This document shows, piece by piece, positions 17,589 to 27,488 of a stretch of DNA of 64,000 nucleotides. The position numbers and the translations under genes were made by a program. This stretch comes from Variovorax soli NBRC 106424. Lineage in GTDB: Bacteria > Pseudomonadota > Gammaproteobacteria > Burkholderiales > Burkholderiaceae_C. Under the pieces are notes generated by a model. The model was not told the DNA's origin. It did not search any database and worked only from the letters and a program-made list of their open reading frames with translations. The stretch covers positions 1 through 64,000 of the forward strand of contig NZ_BCUU01000007.1 in assembly GCF_001591385.1 (NCBI RefSeq), written 5' to 3'. How positions within the stretch are numbered: the stretch's first letter is position 1; every line of letters starts with the position of its first letter.

Positions 17589-20500
17589 TCAGCCCGCGGC
17601 CGTGGCTTTTTTCGCCGGCGCCAGCAGCCGCTTGAGATAGCGCCCCGTGTGGCTCGCCTCGTTGGCCGCCAGGTCTTCCGGCGTGCCTTCGCCCACCACC
17701 GTGCCGCCGCCGGCCCCGCCTTCGGGGCCCATGTCGATCAGCCAGTCGGCGGTCTTGATCACGTCCAGGTTGTGCTCGATCACGACGATGGTGTTGCCGG
17801 CGTCGCGCAACTGGTGCAGCACCTTCAGCAGCAGCTCGATGTCGGCGAAGTGCAGGCCGGTGGTGGGCTCGTCCAGGATGTAGAGCGTGCGGCCGGTGTC
17901 GCGCTTGGACAGCTCCAGCGCCAGCTTCACGCGCTGCGCCTCGCCGCCCGAGAGCGTCGTCGCGGCCTGGCCGAGCTTGATGTAGCTCAGGCCCACGTCC
18001 AGCAGCGTCTTCAGCTTGCGCTCGATGGTGGGCACGGCCTTCAGGAACTCGTGCGCCGCTTCCACCGTCATGTCCAGGATCTGCGCGATGTTGCGGCCCT
18101 TGTACTGCACCTCCAGTGTCTCGCGGTTGTAGCGCTGGCCGTGGCAGACCTCGCAGGGCACGTACACGTCGGGCAGAAAGTGCATCTCCACCTTCACCAC
18201 GCCGTCGCCCTGGCAGGCCTCGCAGCGGCCGCCCGCCACGTTGAAGCTGAAGCGCCCCGGGCCGTAGCCGCGCTCCTTGGCGGTGTTGGTCTCGGCCATC
18301 AGCTCGCGGATGGGCGTGAACAGGCCCGTGTAGGTGGCCGGGTTGCTGCGCGGCGTGCGGCCGATGGGCGATTGGTCGACGTTGATGACCTTGTCGAAAT
18401 ACTCGATGCCTTCCACTGCCTCGTGCGGCGCCGGCTCTTCATGTGCACGGTAGAGCGTGCGCGCCACCGAGGCATAGAGGGTGTCGTTGACCAGCGTGGA
18501 CTTGCCCGAGCCCGACACGCCCGTCACGCAGGTGAGCAGCCCCACCGGGAAGGCGACGCTCACGTTCTTGAGGTTGTTGCCGGTGGCGCCCAGCACGCGG
18601 ATCTCCTGCAGCTCGCCTTGTGTGGCCAGGTGCTGCGCCTCGCGCGCGGCGCGGCGCTCGGCGGCGGGGCTCATGGGAAAGCGCGAGGCGGGCTTCTTCT
18701 TTTCCTGCGTTTCGCCGGCCTTCTTCATCACCGGCAGCCAGGGCGTGCGGCGCTCGGGCACCCCGATCTGGCGGCGGCCGGACAGGTATTGGCCGGTGAG
18801 CGACTCCGGGCTGTCGGCCACCTGCTGGTAGTCGCCCTGCGCCATCACCTGGCCGCCGTGCACGCCGGCGCCCGGACCCATGTCGATGATGTGGTCGGCC
18901 GCGTGGATCATGTCCTCGTCGTGCTCGACCACGATCACGCTGTTGCCGATGTCGCGCAGGTGCTTGAGCGTGCCGATGAGCCGGTCGTTGTCGCGCTGGT
19001 GCAGTCCGATGCTGGGTTCGTCCAGCACGTACATCACGCCCGTCAGGCCCGAGCCGATCTGCGACGCCAGGCGGATGCGCTGCGCCTCGCCGCCCGACAG
19101 CGTGTCGGCGCTGCGGTCCAGGCTCAGGTAGTTCAGGCCCACGTCGTTCAGAAACTTCAGGCGCAGGCCGATCTCGCGCACCACCTTGTCGGCGATGTCG
19201 GCCTTGGCGCCCTTGAGGTGGAGTTCGTGGAAGTACGCAAGGCTCTCGCGCAGCGTGAGCCGGCTGATCTCATAGATCGCCATGCGCTCGTCTTCCTTGT
19301 CGTCGTTCACCAGGAACACATTGCGCGCCTCGGGCCGCAGGCGCGAGCCGCCGCAGTCGGGGCAAGGCTGCACGTTGCGGTAGCGGGCCAGTTCCTCGCG
19401 CACCATGGCCGAATCGGTCTCGCGGTAGCGCCGCACCATGTTGGGAATGATCCCCTCGAAGGGATGCTTCTTCACCAGCTTCTTGCCGGCCTGCGCACCC
19501 GACTCCATGGTGTAGCTGAACTTGATCTCCTCGCTGCCCGAGCCGTTCAGCAGCACCTGCTGCACGCTGGCCGGCCAGGATTCGAAGGGCGCGTCCACGT
19601 CCACCTTGTAATGCTTGGCCACGCTCTCCACCATGGAGAAGTAGTAGCCGTTGCGCCGGTCCCAGCCCTTGATGGCGCCGCTGCCCATCGACAGCGACGG
19701 AAAGGCCACCACCCGCGTCGGGTCGAAGAACTCACGGTGCCCCAGGCCGTCGCAGGCCGGGCAGGCGCCCACCGGCGAGTTGAAGGAAAAGAGGCGCGGC
19801 TCCAGCTCGGCAATGGAGTAGTGGCAGATCGGGCAGGCGAACTTGGCGTTGAAGAGGTGTTCCTTGTCCGGCTTGCCCTCGCCGCCCAGTTCCAGCGCGA
19901 TGGCCCGGCTGCTGGCCAGGCGCAGCGCGGCCTCGAAGCTCTCGGCCAGGCGCTGCTGCATGTCGGGCCGCGCGCGCAGGCGGTCGATCACCACGTCGAT
20001 GTCGTGCTTCTCGGTCTTCTTGAGCTGCGGCAGGTCGTTGTATTCGTAGGTCTGGCCGTCCACGCGGAAGCGCACATAGCCGGCGGCCTGCATCTCGGCG
20101 AAAAGCTCGGTGAACTCGCCCTTCTTCTCGCGCGCCACCGGCGCCAGGATCATCAGGCGGGGCTCATCCGGGATCGCAAGCACCGCATCCACCATCTGCG
20201 AGACGGTCTGCGCCTGCAGCGCCAGGTGGTGGTCAGGGCAGTAGGGCGTGCCGGCGCGGGCATAGAGCAGGCGCAGGTAGTCGTGGATCTCGGTCACCGT
20301 GCCCACGGTGGAGCGCGGGTTGTGGCTGGTGGCCTTCTGCTCGATGCTGATCGCGGGCGACAGGCCCTCGATCATGTCCACGTCGGGCTTGTCCATCAGC
20401 TGTAAAAACTGGCGGGCATAGGCCGACAGGCTCTCGACATAGCGGCGCTGGCCCTCGGCATACAGGGTGTCGAAGGCCAGGCTGGACTTGCCCGAGCCCG

Positions 20501-20645
20501 ACAGGCCGGTGATGACCACCAGCTTGTTGCGCGGAATGTCCAGGTCGATGTTCTTGAGGTTGTGGGTGCGGGCGCCGCGGATGCTGATGCGCTGCTGCGC
20601 CAGCAAGGCGCCCAGATAGGCTTCTTTTTCCAGGGAGGCGTTCAC
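17589..20645 (-). CDS. uvrA: Excinuclease ABC subunit A
   Basis: The damage-recognition ATPase of nucleotide excision repair, acting as a dimer with UvrB. It has two ABC modules: Walker [10 protein letters not shown] near residues 47-55 and GVSGSGKST in the second half. Signatures are [12 protein letters not shown] and [12 protein letters not shown], with [11 protein letters not shown] and [11 protein letters not shown]. Zinc-binding cysteine sets are CPIC...CPAC and CEAC...CEVC. The linker between modules contains a charged insert (about [11 protein letters not shown] to REAQHLA). I prefer the GTG at 20645, which has an upstream AAAGAG. An ATG ten codons earlier (20675) lacks a ribosome site but cannot be excluded. 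I see no LexA-type box in front of it. Confidence 0.96.
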   Translation of the reverse strand: MNASLEKEAYLGALLAQQRISIRGARTHNLKNIDLDIPRNKLVVITGLSGSGKSSLAFDTLYAEGQRRYVESLSAYARQFLQLMDKPDVDMIEGLSPAISIEQKATSHNPRSTVGTVTEIHDYLRLLYARAGTPYCPDHHLALQAQTVSQMVDAVLAIPDEPRLMILAPVAREKKGEFTELFAEMQAAGYVRFRVDGQTYEYNDLPQLKKTEKHDIDVVIDRLRARPDMQQRLAESFEAALRLASSRAIALELGGEGKPDKEHLFNAKFACPICHYSIAELEPRLFSFNSPVGACPACDGLGHREFFDPTRVVAFPSLSMGSGAIKGWDRRNGYYFSMVESVAKHYKVDVDAPFESWPASVQQVLLNGSGSEEIKFSYTMESGAQAGKKLVKKHPFEGIIPNMVRRYRETDSAMVREELARYRNVQPCPDCGGSRLRPEARNVFLVNDDKEDERMAIYEISRLTLRESLAYFHELHLKGAKADIADKVVREIGLRLKFLNDVGLNYLSLDRSADTLSGGEAQRIRLASQIGSGLTGVMYVLDEPSIGLHQRDNDRLIGTLKHLRDIGNSVIVVEHDEDMIHAADHIIDMGPGAGVHGGQVMAQGDYQQVADSPESLTGQYLSGRRQIGVPERRTPWLPVMKKAGETQEKKKPASRFPMSPAAERRAAREAQHLATQGELQEIRVLGATGNNLKNVSVAFPVGLLTCVTGVSGSGKSTLVNDTLYASVARTLYRAHEEPAPHEAVEGIEYFDKVINVDQSPIGRTPRSNPATYTGLFTPIRELMAETNTAKERGYGPGRFSFNVAGGRCEACQGDGVVKVEMHFLPDVYVPCEVCHGQRYNRETLEVQYKGRNIAQILDMTVEAAHEFLKAVPTIERKLKTLLDVGLSYIKLGQAATTLSGGEAQRVKLALELSKRDTGRTLYILDEPTTGLHFADIELLLKVLHQLRDAGNTIVVIEHNLDVIKTADWLIDMGPEGGAGGGTVVGEGTPEDLAANEASHTGRYLKRLLAPAKKATAAG

Positions 20646-20693
20646 GTTTGGCAGCTCTTTCGGGCAACCGAGCATGATAGACGCCCGGGCATT

Positions 20694-22061
20694 TCAGCGC
20701 TCCGGCACGTCTTCCACCGGTTTGTGGGAACTGACGGCCGTGGCCACCATGTGTTCGGCCAGCGTCTCGTACAGGGGGCGGCTGATCATGCGCGACACCA
20801 GGCTGGCCAGCATGGCCGAGGCCATCAGGCTGAGCACCATCGAGTGCCCGTCGACCATCTCCATCACGATGATGAAGGCCGTGAGCGGCGCCTGCGTCAC
20901 GGCGGCCAGGAAGCCGGCCATGCCCATGGCAATGAGGGCTGGCGCCAGGTCGGCCGGGGCGATGCCGGCCACCGCATGGCCCAGCCCCGCGCCCACCGAG
21001 AGCGAGGGCGCGAAGATGCCGCCCGGCACGTCGCTCCATGCCGTGATCCAGGTGGACAGGAACTTCAAGGTGGCGTAAAGCGGCGGCAGTTCGTGCTCGC
21101 CGCTCAGCATCTCTTTCACGCTCTCCGATCCCGAGCCGAAGGTGGCGCCGTTGGAGGCCAGGCCGATCAGCGCCACCGCCAGGCCGCAGCCGGCGGCAAA
21201 CGCGACCGGCCGGCGCGCCCGCCAGCGGTTGAAGCGATCCGGCGCGCCCGTGAGCGACGACGCCATCAACCGGGCGAAGAGCCCGCCGGCCGCACCGCAA
21301 ACCGCTGCCACCAGCAGGCCTGGGCCCAGCAGGTCCCAGCCCAGGCGCGGCACCTTGATCACGCCGAAGTAGCTCAGGTTGCCGAAGGCCGACACGGCCA
21401 CCACGCCGGCCAGCACGATGGCGGTGATGATCAGGCCGCTGGAGCGCGCCTCCAGCCGGCCGGCCAACTCCTCGATGGCGAACACCACCCCGGCCAGCGG
21501 CGCGTTGAAGGCTGCGGCGATACCGGCGGCGCCGCCGGCCACCAGCAGGGCGCGCGCGTCGATGGTCGAGTTGGGCGACAGCCAGCGCCGCGCATGCTGC
21601 ATGAGCCCGGCCGCCACCTGCACCGACGGGCCTTCGCGCCCCACCGACAGGCCGGCGGCGAATCCAGCCACGCCGAGCGCGACCTTGGCCAGAGTGAGCC
21701 GCAGCGAGGCAAAGACGCTGCGGCGCTCCGGCGGCAGCGCTGGGTGCAGCGCCGCCTTGATCTGCGGAATGCCCGAGCCGGCCGCGCCGGGAAACCAGCG
21801 CCGGGTGGCCCAGACGATGGCGGCGGTGGCCGCCGGCGTCCACAGCAGGACCAGCCAGCCATGGGACTGGTACATGCGCCGGAACAGCGCGAACGCCCAG
21901 TCGGCTGCGATGGTGAAGCCCACCACGAACAGGCCGCACACCAGCGCGTAGCCCAGCACGATGGCGCGGTCCACCCAGGTGCGCCAGCCGGAGAACTCTG
22001 CGCGCAGGTTCTGGACGAAGTCGGGGTGGTGCTGGGGGCGCGGGTCGTCTGGCGGTGTCAT
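20694..22061 (-). CDS. clcA: ClC-family chloride channel/proton antiporter
   Basis: A 455-residue polytopic membrane protein. The ClC selectivity motifs are GSGIP (95-99), GREGP (141-145, gating Glu143) and GGIFAPSLSVG. FAIEE carries the internal proton-path glutamate, and RPLY near the C-terminus has the chloride-coordinating tyrosine. Both glutamates are kept, which indicates an H+/Cl- exchanger and not a passive channel (from ClC-ec1 knowledge). There is no C-terminal CBS domain. It lies between uvrA (downstream, same strand) and ssb (divergent). The gap to uvrA is only about 50 bp, so they may share a transcript. Confidence 0.92.
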   Translation of the reverse strand: MTPPDDPRPQHHPDFVQNLRAEFSGWRTWVDRAIVLGYALVCGLFVVGFTIAADWAFALFRRMYQSHGWLVLLWTPAATAAIVWATRRWFPGAAGSGIPQIKAALHPALPPERRSVFASLRLTLAKVALGVAGFAAGLSVGREGPSVQVAAGLMQHARRWLSPNSTIDARALLVAGGAAGIAAAFNAPLAGVVFAIEELAGRLEARSSGLIITAIVLAGVVAVSAFGNLSYFGVIKVPRLGWDLLGPGLLVAAVCGAAGGLFARLMASSLTGAPDRFNRWRARRPVAFAAGCGLAVALIGLASNGATFGSGSESVKEMLSGEHELPPLYATLKFLSTWITAWSDVPGGIFAPSLSVGAGLGHAVAGIAPADLAPALIAMGMAGFLAAVTQAPLTAFIIVMEMVDGHSMVLSLMASAMLASLVSRMISRPLYETLAEHMVATAVSSHKPVEDVPER

Positions 22062-22158
22062 TGGGGTGCGCGCCCATTGTGGCAGCGGCGGACGCGGGTA
22101 GACTCGTCGTTTGGCCGCCGGGACCGCCCGGCGACTTTTCTCATTTCAAGGCAGCGTC

Positions 22159-22692
22159 ATGGCATCGGTCAACAAAGTCATCATTCTGGGAAATCTGGGC
22201 GCCGACCCGGAGACCCGCACATTCCCCAGCGGCGGGCAGGTCTGCAACGTCCGCATCGCCACCACCGAGCGCTGGAAAGACCGTCAGAGCGGCGAGCAAA
22301 AGGAAATCACCGAGTGGCACAACGTGGTCTTCAACGACCGCCTGGCCGAAATCGCCGGCCAGTACCTGCGCAAGGGCTCGCCGGTGTATGTGGAAGGGTC
22401 GCTGCGCACCCGCAAGTGGACCGACAAGGACGGCAACGACCGCTACACCACCGAGATCCGCGCCAACACCATGCAGCTGCTGGGCGGCCGCCAGGGCCAG
22501 GGCGGCCCGTCGGGCGGCGGCGATGACGACGGTTATGGCGGCGGCTACGGTGGTGGTGGCGGCGGCGGCGGCGGTGGCTATTCGCGCGCCCCGGCTGCGG
22601 CACCGCGCCAGGCGCCGGCAGCCGCTCCGCGCCAGGCACCGGCCCGGTCGTCGTCGGGCTTCGATGACATGGACGACGACATTCCGTTCTAA
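22159..22692 (+). CDS. ssb: Single-stranded DNA-binding protein
   Basis: A 177-residue SSB. The OB-fold (about 1-110) starts [18 protein letters not shown] and includes [16 protein letters not shown] and [10 protein letters not shown] glycine-rich linker follows (about 130-155), then an Ala/Pro/Arg-rich stretch with the repeated unit APRQAPA. The C-terminus is the acidic protein-docking tip DDMDDDIPF. It binds single-stranded DNA as a tetramer in replication, repair and recombination. It is divergent from clcA across 97 bp and followed by a strong terminator. Confidence 0.96.
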   Translation: MASVNKVIILGNLGADPETRTFPSGGQVCNVRIATTERWKDRQSGEQKEITEWHNVVFNDRLAEIAGQYLRKGSPVYVEGSLRTRKWTDKDGNDRYTTEIRANTMQLLGGRQGQGGPSGGGDDDGYGGGYGGGGGGGGGGYSRAPAAAPRQAPAAAPRQAPARSSSGFDDMDDDIPF

Positions 22693-22727
22693 AACGGCCA
22701 ATCTCGCAGGATTCGCCTGCAGACAAG

Positions 22728-22763
22728 AAGCCCGCACCCCGAAAAGGCGTGCGGGCTTTTTCT
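22728..22763. terminator. Intrinsic terminator after ssb
   Basis: A 10-bp stem (AAGCCCGCAC at 22728-22737 with GTGCGGGCTT at 22749-22758) is followed by a T run. It lies between the converging ssb and small-membrane-protein genes. Confidence 0.88.
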
Positions 22764-22765
22764 TT

Positions 22766-22972
22766 CTAGCCGCGCGGGCGTCGGCCCCAGCCGTACCAGA
22801 AGCAGACGAAGGTTGGAATGCCCAGGGTCGCCCAGGCCAGCATGTCGCCCACCCCGCCGTCGCTGAACAGGGCCGAGACCAGGCCCACGGCGGTCATGAG
22901 GCCCAGCGCGATCGGCCAGCCCCAGACGCGCCGGACGTGATGCGGGGCATGGGGTTCTTGCGGCTTCTTCAT
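22766..22972 (-). CDS. Small two-span membrane protein linked to PepSY/siderophore genes
   Basis: A 68-residue protein with two predicted membrane spans (GWPIALGLMTAVGLVSALF and MLAWATLGIPTFVCFWYG) and a basic C-terminus RRPRG. Its ATG overlaps the PepSY gene stop in ATGA, which is strong evidence that it is translated with it. It matches no family I can name. As the third gene of a Fur-box-controlled receptor/PepSY unit it probably assists ferric-siderophore handling in the inner membrane; this is inference from position. Confidence 0.75.
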   Translation of the reverse strand: MKKPQEPHAPHHVRRVWGWPIALGLMTAVGLVSALFSDGGVGDMLAWATLGIPTFVCFWYGWGRRPRG

Positions 22973-24186
22973 GGCGATGTGACGGCCTGGCTGGCGGCGG
23001 CTGCGGGTTGGGGCGCCGGGTCGGGCGCACCGAGCGGCGGCGACGCGGCACCGTGGGCTTCGGCTCTGGACTTGTGTTCGTGCACCGGATTGCCCCGCTT
23101 GAGCCACAGGTAGAGGCCGCTGCCGAGAACGATGATGGTCGCGATATCCAGCAGCGCCCAGATGATCTGCATCGGCATGCCGCCGTAGTCGCCGAAGTGC
23201 AGCGGCTGCGACACCAGCAGCGCCGTCAGGTACCAGGGCAGGTGCGGGCTGGCGGTGATGTCGTTGGTCTTGGCGTCCACCAGCACCGGCTGCAGCAGCT
23301 TGGAGGTCATCGGCGTGTCGCCGCGCAGGAAGACGGTGTTGTGGTGCGGGCTGGAGAAGGCCGTGCCGGGAAAGGCGATGAAGGACAGCTTGTTGCCCGG
23401 CGAGCTCTGCAGCGCCGCGTCGAGCGAGCGCTGCACCGAGCCGCGCTCGGCCGCCGGCACCAGCGGCTGGCCCTGGTAGGGCTGCAGGATGTGGCTGAGC
23501 TGGTCGTACTGCCAGTACTTGATGACGAGGTCGGCCCAGGTGTTGATCATGCCGGTGGCACCCACCGTGAAGGCCCACACCAGCGTGACGATGCCCAGCA
23601 GGTTGTGCAGGTCCAGCCACTTCAGGCGCGGCCGGCGCTCGCGCCGCACGGTGCCGAACTCCAGCTTGCGCATGAAGGGCGAATACAGCACCGCGCCGCT
23701 GACGATGGCCACCAGCAGCAAGAGGCCCATGAAGCCCAGGAACAGCTTGCCCGCCAGGCCCGCGAACAGGTCGACGTGCAGCTTGAGCATGACCCACATG
23801 AAACCTTCGTCGAACTTGGGCTGCGCCAGCACCTGGCCGGTGCGCGCGTCCACCGCCACCGACTTGAAGTCGTCGGTGGGGGCGGGCGTGGGCGTGAGGG
23901 TGACGAACCAGATCTTGTCGCTGTCTTCTTCCTGCGAGACGAACTGCACCACGCGATCCGGGTGCAGCGCGTGCGCGGTCTTGAGCACATCGTCCAGGCT
24001 CGCGCGCCGGCCGGCCTGGTCGGCGGGCAGCTCGGGTGCTTCGACTTCGGTGCCCAGCAGGTGCCCGATCTCGTGGTGGAAGATCAGCGGCAGGCCGGTC
24101 AGGCACAGAAGCAGCATGAAGATGGTGCAGACCAGGCTGCTCCACTTGTGGACCCAGGTCCAGGTCTTGATGCGGCCGGAGTTCAT
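22969..24186 (-). CDS. PepSY-associated TM protein, probable ferric-siderophore reductase (PiuB/FoxB-like)
   Basis: A 405-residue inner-membrane protein of the PepSY_TM family. The four main spans are near residues 12-32, about 148-170, about 195-220 and about 350-375. The first span is followed by HHEIGH, giving membrane-edge histidines suited to haem or metal binding. Family members next to TonB receptors reduce imported ferric siderophores. The start at 24186 (MNSGRIKTWTWVHKW) fits the family; the frame stays open further upstream, but only inside the receptor gene. It lies 10 bp after the receptor stop and overlaps the small membrane gene by 4 bp. Confidence 0.85.
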   Translation of the reverse strand: MNSGRIKTWTWVHKWSSLVCTIFMLLLCLTGLPLIFHHEIGHLLGTEVEAPELPADQAGRRASLDDVLKTAHALHPDRVVQFVSQEEDSDKIWFVTLTPTPAPTDDFKSVAVDARTGQVLAQPKFDEGFMWVMLKLHVDLFAGLAGKLFLGFMGLLLLVAIVSGAVLYSPFMRKLEFGTVRRERRPRLKWLDLHNLLGIVTLVWAFTVGATGMINTWADLVIKYWQYDQLSHILQPYQGQPLVPAAERGSVQRSLDAALQSSPGNKLSFIAFPGTAFSSPHHNTVFLRGDTPMTSKLLQPVLVDAKTNDITASPHLPWYLTALLVSQPLHFGDYGGMPMQIIWALLDIATIIVLGSGLYLWLKRGNPVHEHKSRAEAHGAASPPLGAPDPAPQPAAAASQAVTSP

Positions 24187-24196
24187 GGTGCTTTTC

Positions 24197-26305
24197 TTAG
24201 AAACGGTAGGTGGCGCTGGCCACCACATTGCGGCGGGCGCCATACCAGCAATCGCCACGCGACAGACAGGTGCTGAAGTAGGTCTTGTCGGTGAGGTTGT
24301 TGGCCGTGAGGGCGAGGCGCCAGCGCGCATTTTCCCAGGAGATCATCGCGTCGACCAAAGTCTGGGCGGGCACTTCGGGGCCGATGCCGTAGGAGAGGTC
24401 GCGGAAGGCGCTCATCCAGCGCACGCCCGCGCCCACCGCGAAGCCGGGCATGCCGGCGATCTGGAAGCGGTACTTGGCCCAGACGCTGGCCATGTTCTCG
24501 GGCAGGCCCTCGAGCACCGGGTCGGCGTCGGTATAGGTGTAGTTGGCGATCAGGTCCAGCGCCGGGGTGATGCGCCCGCGCGCCTCGAGCTCGACGCCGC
24601 GGGTGCGGGTGTCGTCCAGCTGGGTGATCACGTTGGGCATGGGCGAAGTGGTGCGGTCCTTCTCGCGCAGGTCGTACACCGCGGCATTGAAGGCCAGCGG
24701 GCGGTCCTTGGGCTCGTACTTGAGGCCCGCCTCCCACTGCTCGCCGCGCAGCGGCTTGAGCATCTGGCCGCGCTGCGGCGCCTGGGGCGTGAACGACTCG
24801 GCGTAGCTCAGGTACGGCGACCATCCGCTCGGGTGCGCATACAGCAGCGCAAAGCGCTTGGTGTTGGCGTCGTCCTTCTGCTCGGGCGAGCCTTCGGCGG
24901 TGGATTCGGTCCAGTCGCGGCGCAGGCCGGCCAGGAACACCCAGTTGTCGAGCTTCATCTGGTCCTGCACGTACAGGCCCATGCTGCGCTGGTGCGTCTG
25001 CGGCAGCGGGTCGCGCGTGGCCGGCAGCGGCTCCAGGTTGCCGTAGACGGGCGCGTAGGCATCGATCTCGCTGTAGCCCACCGTGCCGCCGTAGATGTTT
25101 TCCTTCTGGCGCGAGAAGTCGGCGCCGATGAGCAGGGTGTGCTGCAGGGCGCCGGTCTTGAAGCGGCCCTCGACGTTGTTGTCCATCACCGCGATCTCGT
25201 TCTTCGTGAGCGAGTAGTCCAGGTAGCGGCCCAGGATGCGCTTGTTGACCGGGTCGGCGCCCCAGCCGCCCGGAATGGTGAACGAGTCGGCCCAGTGGTA
25301 GCGGTTGTCGTTTTCGTTCTTGGCGTAGCGGAAGTTCTGGCGGAAGGCCCACGCGTCGGAGAACCTGTGCTCGAACTGCCAGCCGAAGGTCTTGCGCTCG
25401 CTGTTGTAGTAGTCGCCCGGCTCGCCGATGAAGCGGCTGCTGGGCAATTGGCCGTTGGGGTTGGCCAGCAGCGTGCCTTCCCAGGGGAAGAACTGCGAGG
25501 TGCTGCCGGCCTTGTCCTTCTGGTAGAGACCCTGCAGCGTCAGCGAGGTGACGCCGCTCGGGCGCCAGGTGAGCGAAGGGGCCAGCACGGTGCGGTCGTC
25601 GGGCACGTAGTCGACCTGGGTGTCCGAATTGCGCTGCAGGGCGATCAGGCGGTAGGACCATTCGCCGCTGTCGGTCAGGGCGCCGGTCAGGTCGGCCTGG
25701 ATCTGCTTGCGCCCATAGCTGCCGAATTCCACGCCCACTTCGCGCTGCGTCTCCAGCAGCGGCCGCTTGCTCACCATGTTGACGATGCCGCCGGCCGTGC
25801 CCGAGCCGTACAGCATGCCCGATGGGCCGCGCAGGACCTCCAGGCGCTCCAGCATGTAAGGCTCGGTGCGGGTGTTGCTGGTGTAGTAGCCGTAGGCCTG
25901 GCGCAGGCCGTCCAGAAAGACGCTGGGCTCGGTACCGCGGATGCGAACGGAATCCGTCCGGCCATCGATGCCGTAGGCATCCGAGCGGACGCCGGCGGCG
26001 TAGTTGAGGGCGTCCTGCACGTTGGAAGCGCCCTGGTCCACCATCTGGTCGCGCGGCACCACGGTCACCGACTGCGGCGTTTCCGACAGCGGGGTGTCGG
26101 TCTTGGTGGCGGAGATGGCGTTCTTCGCGCGGTAGCCCACCACCGGGGTCGCAGCGGTTTCGGGCGTGGCGTTGGCATCCACCCGAACCTCGGGCAGCAC
26201 GGCACTGGTGTTTGTCTGCGCGGCGGCGAGTTGCGGTGCGGTGCAGATGGCGATAAAGCATGACACCAGCACGGTGCTTCGATTCGGGCGAAAGTGAGCG
26301 CTCAT
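24197..26305 (-). CDS. TonB-dependent siderophore receptor (FhuA/FpvA type)
   Basis: A 702-residue outer-membrane receptor. A signal peptide ends around AAAQ, followed by a TonB-box-like PEVRVDA. The plug domain has TPQSVTVVPRDQM, RIRGTEPSVFLDG and LERLEVLRGPSGMLYGSGTAGGIVNMVSKRP, the last typical of siderophore receptors. The beta-barrel ends in the usual terminal aromatic (TYRF). It takes up a ferric chelate with energy from TonB/ExbBD. The Fur box upstream (26341-26359) implies repression when iron is plentiful. It heads a three-gene unit with a PepSY reductase-like protein and a small membrane protein. The actual siderophore is unknown. Confidence 0.93.
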   Translation of the reverse strand: MSAHFRPNRSTVLVSCFIAICTAPQLAAAQTNTSAVLPEVRVDANATPETAATPVVGYRAKNAISATKTDTPLSETPQSVTVVPRDQMVDQGASNVQDALNYAAGVRSDAYGIDGRTDSVRIRGTEPSVFLDGLRQAYGYYTSNTRTEPYMLERLEVLRGPSGMLYGSGTAGGIVNMVSKRPLLETQREVGVEFGSYGRKQIQADLTGALTDSGEWSYRLIALQRNSDTQVDYVPDDRTVLAPSLTWRPSGVTSLTLQGLYQKDKAGSTSQFFPWEGTLLANPNGQLPSSRFIGEPGDYYNSERKTFGWQFEHRFSDAWAFRQNFRYAKNENDNRYHWADSFTIPGGWGADPVNKRILGRYLDYSLTKNEIAVMDNNVEGRFKTGALQHTLLIGADFSRQKENIYGGTVGYSEIDAYAPVYGNLEPLPATRDPLPQTHQRSMGLYVQDQMKLDNWVFLAGLRRDWTESTAEGSPEQKDDANTKRFALLYAHPSGWSPYLSYAESFTPQAPQRGQMLKPLRGEQWEAGLKYEPKDRPLAFNAAVYDLREKDRTTSPMPNVITQLDDTRTRGVELEARGRITPALDLIANYTYTDADPVLEGLPENMASVWAKYRFQIAGMPGFAVGAGVRWMSAFRDLSYGIGPEVPAQTLVDAMISWENARWRLALTANNLTDKTYFSTCLSRGDCWYGARRNVVASATYRF

Positions 26306-26340
26306 TTGTCTAGTCGTCTTGGCTGAACGGAATATGAATA

Positions 26341-26359
26341 GCGAATAAGAACGATTCGC
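26341..26359 (-). promoter_or_regulatory. Fur box upstream of the siderophore receptor
   Basis: The 19-bp sequence GCGAATAAGAACGATTCGC is a perfect 6-bp inverted repeat (GCGAAT-N7-ATTCGC) in a locally AT-rich stretch. It sits 36 bp upstream of the receptor start and has the size and base pattern of a Fur operator. The fur gene itself is in this window at 52732-53151. A few bases of extra symmetry extend it (ATTC after the right arm). Confidence 0.7.
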
Positions 26360-26489
26360 ATTCTATGTAAATCCGACACAAATAGCTGCAAATTCACGCC
26401 GTTGAAAGGGATTGACCCGGGTGCCCGTCGTGCTTTGGTACCCGTCCCGACACCAGCAAGGGATGCACCTTTTGGCCATGATGGCGGCC

Positions 26490-27473
26490 ATGCCTCCCTT
26501 CTCCATCCTCGATCTGTCGCCCATCTGCGAGGGCGGCGACGCCGCCCAATCCTTCCGAAATTCCCTGTCGCTGGCCCAGCACGGCGAGCGCCTGGGCTAC
26601 CGGCGCTACTGGCTGGCCGAGCATCACGGCATGCCGGGCATCGCCAGCGCCGCCACCGCTGTGCTGCTGGCGCACGTGGGCGCCGGCACCTCCACCATCC
26701 GCATCGGTGCGGGCGGTGTGATGCTGCCCAACCATTCGCCGCTGGTGATCGCCGAGCAGTTCGGCACGCTGGAGTCGCTCTACCCGGGCCGCGTCGACCT
26801 GGGCCTGGGGCGCGCGCCCGGCTCCGACCAGCGCACCGCCCGGGCGCTGCGCCGCGACCTGGACACCAACGCCGACCAGTTCCCGCAGGACGTGCTGGAA
26901 CTCATGGACTTCATGTCCAAGGAGCCGCGCCAGCCGGTGATGGCCGTGCCCGGCCGCGGGCTGGAAGTGCCCATCTGGATCCTGGGCTCGAGCACCTTCG
27001 GCGCCCAGTTGGCCGCCCACCTGGGGCTGCCCTACGCCTTCGCCTCGCACTTCGCGCCGCAGCAGCTCATGCAGGCGATCGAGATCTACCGCACGACCTT
27101 CCAGCCTTCGGCCCAGTTGGCCAAGCCCTATGTGATGCTCGGCTTCAACGTCTTCTGCGCCGACACGGACGAAGAGGCACGCTTTCGCGCCAGCTCATGG
27201 CAGCAGGCCTTCGTCAACCTGCGCAGCGGCCGGCCCGGCCGGCTGCCGCCCCCGGTCGAGGGCTACCGCGAGCGCGTCGGCCCCGCCGAGTCGGCGCTGC
27301 TGGATTCGGTGCTGTCGTGCTCGGCCGTGGGTTCGCCGCAGACGGTGCGCGCCGCTGTCGACGCCTTCGTGGCGCGCACCGGCGCCGACGAGCTGATGGT
27401 GACCTCGCAGATCTTCGACCACCAGGCGCGCCTGCGCTCCTACGAACTGCTGGCGAAGTTGCGCCAGGACTGA
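26490..27473 (+). CDS. Luciferase-like monooxygenase family (MsnO8-type) oxidoreductase
   Basis: A 327-residue LLM-class protein, probably FMN-dependent. Family features are [12 protein letters not shown] at the start, [70 protein letters not shown], and [29 protein letters not shown] place the start at 26490 ([10 protein letters not shown]) because homologues begin with this phrase. Upstream in-frame candidates are ATG 26463 and TTG 26412. It diverges from the Fur-controlled receptor. The substrate cannot be predicted; such genes are usually solitary. Confidence 0.85.
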   Translation: MPPFSILDLSPICEGGDAAQSFRNSLSLAQHGERLGYRRYWLAEHHGMPGIASAATAVLLAHVGAGTSTIRIGAGGVMLPNHSPLVIAEQFGTLESLYPGRVDLGLGRAPGSDQRTARALRRDLDTNADQFPQDVLELMDFMSKEPRQPVMAVPGRGLEVPIWILGSSTFGAQLAAHLGLPYAFASHFAPQQLMQAIEIYRTTFQPSAQLAKPYVMLGFNVFCADTDEEARFRASSWQQAFVNLRSGRPGRLPPPVEGYRERVGPAESALLDSVLSCSAVGSPQTVRAAVDAFVARTGADELMVTSQIFDHQARLRSYELLAKLRQD

Positions 27474-27488
27474 GCGGGCTTCAGGCGA

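Noticed and set aside
22062..22158. LexA box between clcA and ssb
   Set aside because: No CTGT...ACAG palindrome is present in the gap.
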